A program made the position numbers and the translations under genes. Shown here in pieces: positions 57,804-64,000 of a stretch of 64,000 bases of DNA (positions are counted from its first letter, which is position 1; each line of letters begins with the position of its first letter). The stretch covers positions 10,890,048 to 10,954,047 of the forward strand of contig OY986966.1 in NCBI GenBank assembly GCA_963920575.1. Reading direction: 5' to 3'. The notes below the pieces were generated by a model. That model worked only from the letters and a program-made list of their open reading frames with translations. It did no database searches and was not told the DNA's origin. The stretch is from Narthecium ossifragum (lineage: Eukaryota; Streptophyta; Magnoliopsida; Dioscoreales; Nartheciaceae).

Positions 57804-58407
57804 CAATTGAAGGTCCGGGGCGGCATAGGACTCTTTTGTGGAAATACAATAGATGAAAACCAAGATAAAATGCTAGAAGACTAGTATACTTGTTTAGATA
57901 TCAAAGCAATAAGTAAAGCACATAATGAAAAATAAGAGAGAGATAGAGAGAGAGAGAGTTAGGAGACTTGCACCAGATTTTATAGTGGTTCGGCCAACCT
58001 TGCCTACGTCCACTTCACTCAAGGTCCTCCTTGAGGTTCCACTACTTGTAATTCTCCCTTAAAAGTTTTCCTACCAAGCTTCCGGGTGCTTGGCAATCTT
58101 ACAAATCCTCCAACAATTGCTGGAGCTCCCCTTCAAGCTTTCAGGTGCTTGAGAACCTTACAAATCACTCCAAGCAACTCTTGGAGATTTCTCACAAAGT
58201 CTACTTCACAACTTGAAGTAGGTTTATAATGATTTAAGCTCTCAAAAGAAGACTAAAACTTGTTATAATGTAAACTAATATCTCCCTTAGTCTTACACAA
58301 AGTTTTCTGGGTCTTCCCATATATACTTGAGCTTTAAGATCTCAAAAGCAGCTCCCAACGGCTACTTTGCTTTTCTGCAACGACTCTTTAACGGCTAGTT
58401 TTCTGAC

Positions 58408-58722
58408 TGGCGGTCGACCGTCGCATCGTACGTCGCCATCATTTTGAGCCGTGGTCGATCCACACATCGACCTTCAAGCTTCATGGTCGACCGTCACATC
58501 GTCCGTGAGGCTCTGTGAGGAAAAACACTTCCCAGGGTCGATGTCTCATTCGATCGTCGCTTCTCCTCAATCGAGTCACATAGCCCACGGTCGATCGGTC
58601 CATCGATCGACGCTACCTTTATCCTCCACGGTCGATCCTTCCATCGACCGCCGCTTTCCTCGGTCGATCTCTTCATAGCCCGCGGTCCATCCCACGGTTG
58701 ACCGTCACATCGTCCGTGGACA
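58408..58722. promoter_or_regulatory. Hairpin array upstream of the copia TATA box (5' LTR)
   Basis: Inverted GGTCGAT/ATCGACC motifs occur at intervals of about 45-60 bp. On the minus strand they end about 80 bp upstream of a TATA run (TATATATG, 58326-58319). The array has the same motif class as B-type LTRs. Confidence 0.55.
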
Positions 58723-60125
58723 ATAACATTTCTCAAATATGAAAATTAAAGCAAGCTTTCAACATATATTTTATCACATATATATATTTTAACATTTAGG
58801 AATATATTGGCATCATCAAAACAGCATTAGGACTAAGACGATCATCTCCCTTATAATGATCGATCATTGTATGTAGCCAGAGATGACAGAGAGCCATGCT
58901 TCAAATGATCGATCATGCCCTTTAAGATGATCGATCCTCATCGGGGAGTGACATTTCTACGGGATGAAATGATCGATCATCTTCCTCTATAATGATCGAT
59001 CATCTACGGCGGCTGAACAAAAATCTAGGGTGCAGATCTAATCCGAGTTGCACACTTTTGGAGGCTATAAATAGGCAACTTAGGGCAATCCAAAGAGAGT
59101 TTTTTGGAAGACGTTTCTGGAGGAGGAAGGAGACCAAATCTCCATCCATGGCCGGGAAATCCTCGGGCATGACAGACGGAAGACCTAGCAAGAATTAGGG
59201 TTTCTTCTTCATCATGGTTCATAGTTTTAATCTTTATTGATAAACTCTTTTCTATGTATTGAATCTTCAAAGATTATTTTCATATTATGAATTTCTATGT
59301 GGATGAATGATATTATGAATCGAGTTATGCTTTTTTCATGATCTTGTAATCCCATGGTTATATCTATTGTTTACCTACTTTATCTCGTGAATTCTTTGTT
59401 ATGCATTGCCGATTATGAGAGTTGGTATTGTGTATTCTTAGAGATATGTAAGATAGGGTTAGGGCTTTGTCCCGATGAACTTTTGCTATACGTTGTCTGT
59501 AGTGACAGCCGGTATCATATATTCTTAGGTTTTGGTAGAATGAAGTTAGAACTATAACAAGGAAGAGTCAATCATAGGAGGAGACATTTATATATTTTGT
59601 TAGGTTTATAGTTTCATATCTTCCGGTTAAGGTGATTGGGATGTGAATCCCTTAACTGATTATTGAATGAACCGTTGGTAGAAAAAGAACCTAAGTCAGA
59701 GCGAAGGGATTCCTGATGCCTAGCCTTCTTAAAACCTTAATATCTCTAGTTAATCTTACATTATCATTAATCTTTTGATCTAATTTAGTTTAGTTAGCTC
59801 TTAAGCTATTGATTGTTTTCAATATATTGTTATTTGTGTTTCTGGATCCTTTCTACTTGTATCTCTGTGGGTTCGACCTCTCTTATGTTGTACTGCACCG
59901 CGACCACTGTGCGAGACATATTTGAGCGATATCAAAAGACCTAAATCCCTAAGCATTAGAGGAGAAATCTCAATCTCTCTCTAACCTCTTTCTAGAGCTC
60001 CAATGAAGGAAGATAGCTGGAGAAAAGATCCCAAAATGAGAACTAAACCCCCTATTTATAGGCCCCAAGTCATGGACCATCGGATTAGATCCAAACCATC
60101 CATTTTTACCCATCAGCGGTGTTGG

Positions 60126-60373
60126 GATCGATCCAAAACAGGTTTGGATGGATCCAAATTGTAGATCTTGGGGTTTCTAAAGGTTTGGATCGATCTAAAA
60201 TGAGTTTGGATCGATCATTGTGCAAAACTGCAAAAGAGGCTCTGGAAAGAGGTTTTATATATATATCCATACAAGTTTGGATCGATCCAACAAGGCTCTG
60301 GATCTATCCAGACAAGTATGGATCGATTCACTGTACAATGCTGAAAAAGATCTCTAGAAAGAGTCTTTGGATC
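60126..60373. promoter_or_regulatory. GGATCGATCC array in the A' LTR
   Basis: At least six motifs (GGATCGATCC, GGATCGATCTAAAAT, GGATCGATCATTG, GGATCTATCC and others), about 25-30 bp apart in pairs and 70-80 bp between pairs. It lies 65 bp upstream of the minus-strand TATA box (60052-60061). Element G inserted at its last GGATC. Confidence 0.6.
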
Positions 60374-62648
60374 TGTCGGGCCCCAACCCGCGAAAGCCCA
60401 ACCGGGCCGGGCGACGCGAACCAGAACCTACAAAACGTGGAAAACAAAGCTGGCGAGGGTTCCCTCTAACCTATTGGTCTCCCTAACAGTTCACCAAAGC
60501 ACCCTCAATTAAAACAACAATATAATAATGAAGCCTCGAACCACAGATTTAAAACTCAAATTGTTAAATATACAAATCCTCGGAGAGGGGAAGATTCAAA
60601 GTACAACATTGCTCCCGTAGGAGACTATCTAACACAAGGGTAAAAACGGTAAATATCGCCACCTCTCAAAAGCCACCAGGTAGGGGCCACAGAGGAAGAA
60701 CTGACGCCTGCACCTGCAAAACGCAGCCCGGCTAGGAGTGAGCACTAAGCTCAGTATGGATCTACACTACGACACACAGAAGGAAGAGAGAAACGCAACA
60801 GTGTCGCCCTCAAGTAGGACCTGGGTGTATACAGCGGTCCCATAACCCCACCGCGTGTCCCTGAGGCCCAGGGACGGCACTCAGTAACAGGAACAACACT
60901 GGCGACACTACAGGTCAGCACAGTGGGACACCGGCTACACCTCAGCACCCGACTCAAGGCCGACATGACCTCTACAATCATCAAGCAACTAGTGTACCAG
61001 TCATCTAAGCTTATCATCGAATCGACTGGACACCACAATTCAAACCGGGTCCTAACAGCCCAACCCGGTCCTAGGGCTAAGTCCGAGCTTCCAGCCTCGG
61101 GACGGCGACCCAAAGATCACCCACGCCCTAACCAATGCAACTAATGCACAAGTCAACGATGCATGCTATAACATACACAAATAAGAAGCAAAGCATGCAA
61201 CAGTATGTCAAGCATCATATAAGTCTACTGGATCGCTGCAGCAGTACTACCAACCGCTGTCAGCCGATCCGCAGCGGGTCCCGGCATTACGACGGTACCG
61301 CGACCGTCAACCGCGGACTTCTGCAACGGAAAGCAACCCCAAAAACCGCTGATGAACAGTACACAATATAATATTATATTCCGAAATATAATATTATATT
61401 CAAACACCCAAAATCACTACTTAGGGGCTAATTGATCCCGTCGATCCGACATCCAAACGATATCGGATTCAAGATCCAACTTAACCAGGATCATCATGTC
61501 CAAAAATCATAATCATCCAACGGTTGGATTAACGGGAAAATACAAATCAAAACCGCTAATCAACTCACTTACCAATTTAATTGCTGCAACGCAGCCCTCC
61601 AGTAAACAATTCATAACAAATCATACATAAATCGGAAAAATACGAAATAAGATGGAATGGAAAGCTAACGAAGCGATCTACCACTCTTATGTTTATCAAA
61701 AGCCAAGATCATGTACTTACCGGCTGAAAAACTCGCCGCAAGCTGGCTATTTCTCAAGAACAGCAGAAAACCAAAAATCCGAGACTAATCTTACATAAAA
61801 CCTACTCAAATCTCAACTGATTAACATGAAACTTAAATCAGTAATTCTAACATGTATAAGGAATCTAACAAAATAAGGATCAACAAGATCCAACGGCTAG
61901 ATCTCAAGAAAACCCGAAAAGAACATCAGTAGGTATAACCCTACCTAGCTGAGCTTTCCTCGGCTGATTCCCCACGATTTGATCACCAACAAGCCTCCAA
62001 ACCACTTCAAGGATCTTCCTCTCGTTGTCACGAATCCAACGAGCCAAAGAACACCCAATTTGATGGTCGGAGGAGGGAGAACGGAAGAGGGGAAGGTGGC
62101 TGCCGGAAAAACAGGGGAAGAGCAGAGCTTCGGGGGAGAAGAGAAGAGAAGAAGAAGAAAAGCGGAGAAGGAGGAAGAGAGGGGAAGAAAAGGAGGGAAA
62201 AGGGAGGGGACAGCCGGGAAAGAGGGGGAAAAAGTGAGGGGAGGGGAGGGAAAGTCCTCCCCCCCTCTGACAGAGGAGAGCGACGGCCAGCGGTGGCCGT
62301 CCTCGCGAAGTAGAAAAGCCCCCGACGCGAGTCCGATCGGTCGCTCCAAGGAGCGATCGATCGTTCTCGCCCCGGATCAAAACAAACCGACTCGCTCACG
62401 AGTCCGATCGATCATCCCAAGGAGCGATCGATCGCTCAAGGGTCGTCAGCTGCCCCAAAGGCAAGCTTTCGCGCACCCGAGCTGGGATCTTCCGATCCCG
62501 GGTCCATCTAGCCATTCTAAACAAACACTAACACAAACAAGGCCAGTGTGTGCACACGCGGGTGTGAAACAAACCAACAATGTGCAATTTACCAAATTGC
62601 CCTTGCGGTCTACAGCGAGCCACAGGGGTAGAGAGACAGGTCCTCACA
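60374..62648 (-). repeat. Element G 3' LTR (2275 bp)
   Basis: Related to C, D and F LTRs. A GATCGATCG pair array lies at 62330-62440, and a purine-rich tract at 62130-62180. Short frames in both strands are by-products. Confidence 0.88.
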
Positions 62649-62721
62649 TCCTATTACCCTTAAAGGAAATCACGTCTCGAGATTCGATAAGTGTAGGGCT
62701 CGGAACAACAAAACATGTACA

Positions 62722-64000
62722 CTAAAAGACGGGACAAGAAATACCTCGAGAAGAGAACAACTGCGGAAACTCCTGCCGCATGCGCGTCTCGCGCTCCCAA
62801 GTGATCTCCTCGGTGCCTCTGTGCCTCCACAGTACCTTGACCAAGAGAATTGTCTTGTCCCGCAAGACCTGATCCCTCCGGTCAAGAACCTGAACCGGCT
62901 GCTCAACAAAGCTCGCGTCTGCCTCAAGCTCAATGTCATCCACTCTGATGACATGAGACGGGTCTGGGAGATACTTCCTCAGCATCGACACATGGAAAGT
63001 CGGATGCACAGCAGACATATGCTGAGGAAGATCCAAGCGGTAAGCTACCTCGCCGACCCTCTCTAAAATCTCAAACGGCCCGACAAACCTCGGCGCCAAC
63101 TTACCACCTCTGCCAAACCTGACAGAACCTCTATACGGCGACGCTCGCAAGAACACTCGGTCGCCGACTGCAAACTCCAACGGTCGTCGCCTCTGATCTG
63201 CATAACTCTTCTGCCGGCTCTGAACCGTCAGAAGCCTCTGCCTGATTTGCACTAACCTCTCTGACGACTGCCTGACGATGTCTGGACCGGTGAGTGAAGC
63301 CTCTCCAACCTCTGTCCAGCACACTGGGGAACGACACGGCCTACCGTACAACGCCTCGAAAGGTGCTACGCCAAGACTGGACTGGTAGCTGTTGTTGTAG
63401 GCGAACTCCACCAAGGGAACGTGCTCCTCCCAGCTGCCTCCTGCGTCGAGGACACATGCTCTCAGCATGTCCTCAAGGATCTGGATAGTCCGCTTTGACT
63501 GCCCGTCTGTCTGTGGATAGAACGCCGTACAGAAAGTCAGGAGTGTGCAAACTGCCTCCTGAAAGTCGCGCCAGAACCTGCTGGTGAACCTGGGGTCCCA
63601 GTCTGACACGATAGAAACTGGAACTCCGTGTAGTCTGACCACCTCTCTGACGTACAAGCTACCCAACCTGTCCGTCGAGTCTGTCACCCGCATAGGCAGG
63701 AAGTGCGCCGATTTGGTCAATCGATCAACGATGACCCAAATCGCGTCATTCCCCCTAGGAGATCTAGGTAGCCCGGTCACGAAGTCCATCGTGATGTGCT
63801 CCCACTTCCACTCAGCTAGTGGAAGCAGCTGAAGTAACCCCGGAGTCCGCTGGTGCTCTGCCTTGACCTTCTGACAGGTAAGGCAGCGCGATACGAACTC
63901 CGTCACTGCTCTCTTCATCCCGCGTCACCAGAACTGTCGCCGAAGATCCTGGTACATCTTGGTGCCGCCGGGATGAACTGCAAAGCGAGAGTGGTGGAAC
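62722..64000 (-). pseudogene. Element G integrase with chromodomain-like tail, partial
   Basis: Reading from the edge: FHHSRFAVHPGGTKMYQDLR ends in a TGA (63924-63922) where the family has a second Trp in FWWRGMKRA. Then come the zinc-domain end (CLTCQKVKAEH), first catalytic Asp (TMDFVTGLP), second Asp in VSDWDPRF (usually SDRDPRF) and, in place of the catalytic Glu, Lys in DGQSKRTIQ (usually DGQSERTIQ). The rest is complete: WEEHVPLVEFAYNNSYQSS, HPTFHVSMLRKYLPDPSHV and a chromodomain-like end, TWERETRMRQEFPQLF. The stop is at 62722-62724. Confidence 0.93.

Larger units (their letters stand above)
55142..58838 (-). mobile_element. Ty1/copia gag-only element, TSD CGATC
   Basis: The element is 3697 bp. 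LTRs are 55142-56200 (1059 bp) and 57808-58838 (1031 bp), start TGAAGGTCC, end AGGACTAACA or AGGACTAAGA. CGATC is duplicated at 55137-55141 and 58839-58843. The interior (1607 bp) holds only gag. A primer site (TGGTATCAGAGCC on the minus strand) lies at 57803-57791. A G tract at 55150-55163 is unusual. It inserted into a GATCGATC motif of the S5 array. Confidence 0.93.
54941..59009 (+). promoter_or_regulatory. S5 U3 array of GATCGATC pairs (split by copia)
   Basis: Pairs such as AATGATCGATCATC with ATGATCGGTCATT (near 54941-54975) have arms that are nearly complementary, giving a hairpin with about a 14-bp stem. Members are 24-26 bp apart and pairs about 65-70 bp apart. Six pairs are visible, three or more on each side of the copia element. 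The array ends 55 bp from the TATA box. Confidence 0.6.
54572..59934 (+). mobile_element. S5: Athila-type solo LTR, holding a copia element
   Basis: It starts TAATGAGTGCATGAAAG and ends TTTGAGCGATATCA; without the copia insertion it is about 1661 bp. Flanks AGAGA and AAAGA look like a TSD with one mismatch. The interior has 54941-55141 and 58839-59009 as one array of GATCGATC pairs, a TATA box (CTATAAATAG, 59065-59074) 55 bp downstream, and the CAATACCAACTC-like region at 59400-59520 shared with S1. Confidence 0.85.
53637..60373 (-). repeat. A': Athila-type LTR like that of element A, holding S5, cut by G
   Basis: Segments 53637-54571 and 59935-60373 together resemble element A's 5' LTR: start TGTCAAATC, ATGGTTCTAGCA repeats, TAGCTACCCATCTTGG, and a TATA box on the minus strand (60061-60052). 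A GGATCGATCC array is at 60126-60373. Element G interrupts the right part at 60374, leaving GGATC. The boundary at 53637 is approximate. Confidence 0.75.
60374..64000 (-). mobile_element. Element G: Tekay-like retrotransposon, 5' end outside window
   Basis: The left (3') LTR spans 60374-62648 (TGTCGGGCCCC to GGTCCTCACA), followed by the conserved PPT-side sequence, then pol on the minus strand. Its left flank is GGATC (60369-60373). The 5' LTR must lie right of the window. Confidence 0.9.

Overview
This is plant nuclear DNA dominated by transposable elements. The evidence is nested LTR retrotransposons (Ty3/gypsy Athila-type with the classic TGGCGCCGTTGCCGGGGA primer site, Tekay/Del-like chromoviruses, and Ty1/copia), PIF/Harbinger transposons with their Myb/SANT partner ORF, and one host gene for a plastid geranylgeranyl reductase. 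The very GC-rich 5' half and GC-poorer 3' half of that gene suggest a monocot, but the species cannot be named from the window.

Layout. (1) 1-15269: an Athila-type element on the minus strand (element A). It has a 5' LTR at 13609-15269 and a gag-pol frame broken by two clean insertions, a 1.7-kb solo LTR (S1, TSD GTGCG) and a rearranged Tekay-like element (B1, TSD GGAAT). It also has a separate 3' ORF that runs off the left edge. (2) 15270-25758: A lies in a B-type LTR (B3). B3 also carries element C (16100-22859, TSD CGGGC), which has two 2.55-kb LTRs but only gag. B3 itself lies in another LTR (D), which also carries a solo LTR (S2, TSD CGAAC). (3) 25759-29500: a repeat with arrays of GTTACTTTCC, then about 2.7 kb with no recognised gene. 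(4) 29547-30935: the intronless reductase gene. (5) 31340-45340: two PIF/Harbinger elements. The first (PIF1) is interrupted by solo LTR F (TSD ATGTC). The second (PIF2) holds an Athila-type, gag-remnant element (S3) that in turn holds solo LTR B2 (TSD GCTAG). A segment of the reductase 3' flank is present twice here. (6) 45388-47148: another Athila-type LTR (S4) with a short copia-like solo LTR in it. (7) 47149-53636: a third PIF/Harbinger element of a HARBI1-like lineage. (8) 53637-64000: an Athila-type LTR (A') holding a solo LTR (S5), which holds a gag-only copia element (TSD CGATC). A' is also hit by a Tekay-like element G that runs off the right edge.

All transposon ORFs recognised as nearly complete are broken by insertions, frameshifts or stops. 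Many lesions look like C-to-T decay: at least four Trp codons have become stops, and the DDE triads of the PIF1 transposase and the G integrase carry substitutions. The only gene that looks functional is the reductase.

The most unusual structure is a recurring cis-element. Arrays of imperfect hairpins, whose arms carry GATCGATC or GGTCGAT/ATCGACC cores, recur about every 50 to 70 bp in LTRs of Athila, Tekay-like and copia families. In four LTRs, and ahead of the Athila 3' ORF, the array sits just upstream of a TATA box. This looks like a shared regulatory module across unrelated retrotransposons and is the lead candidate for something undescribed.
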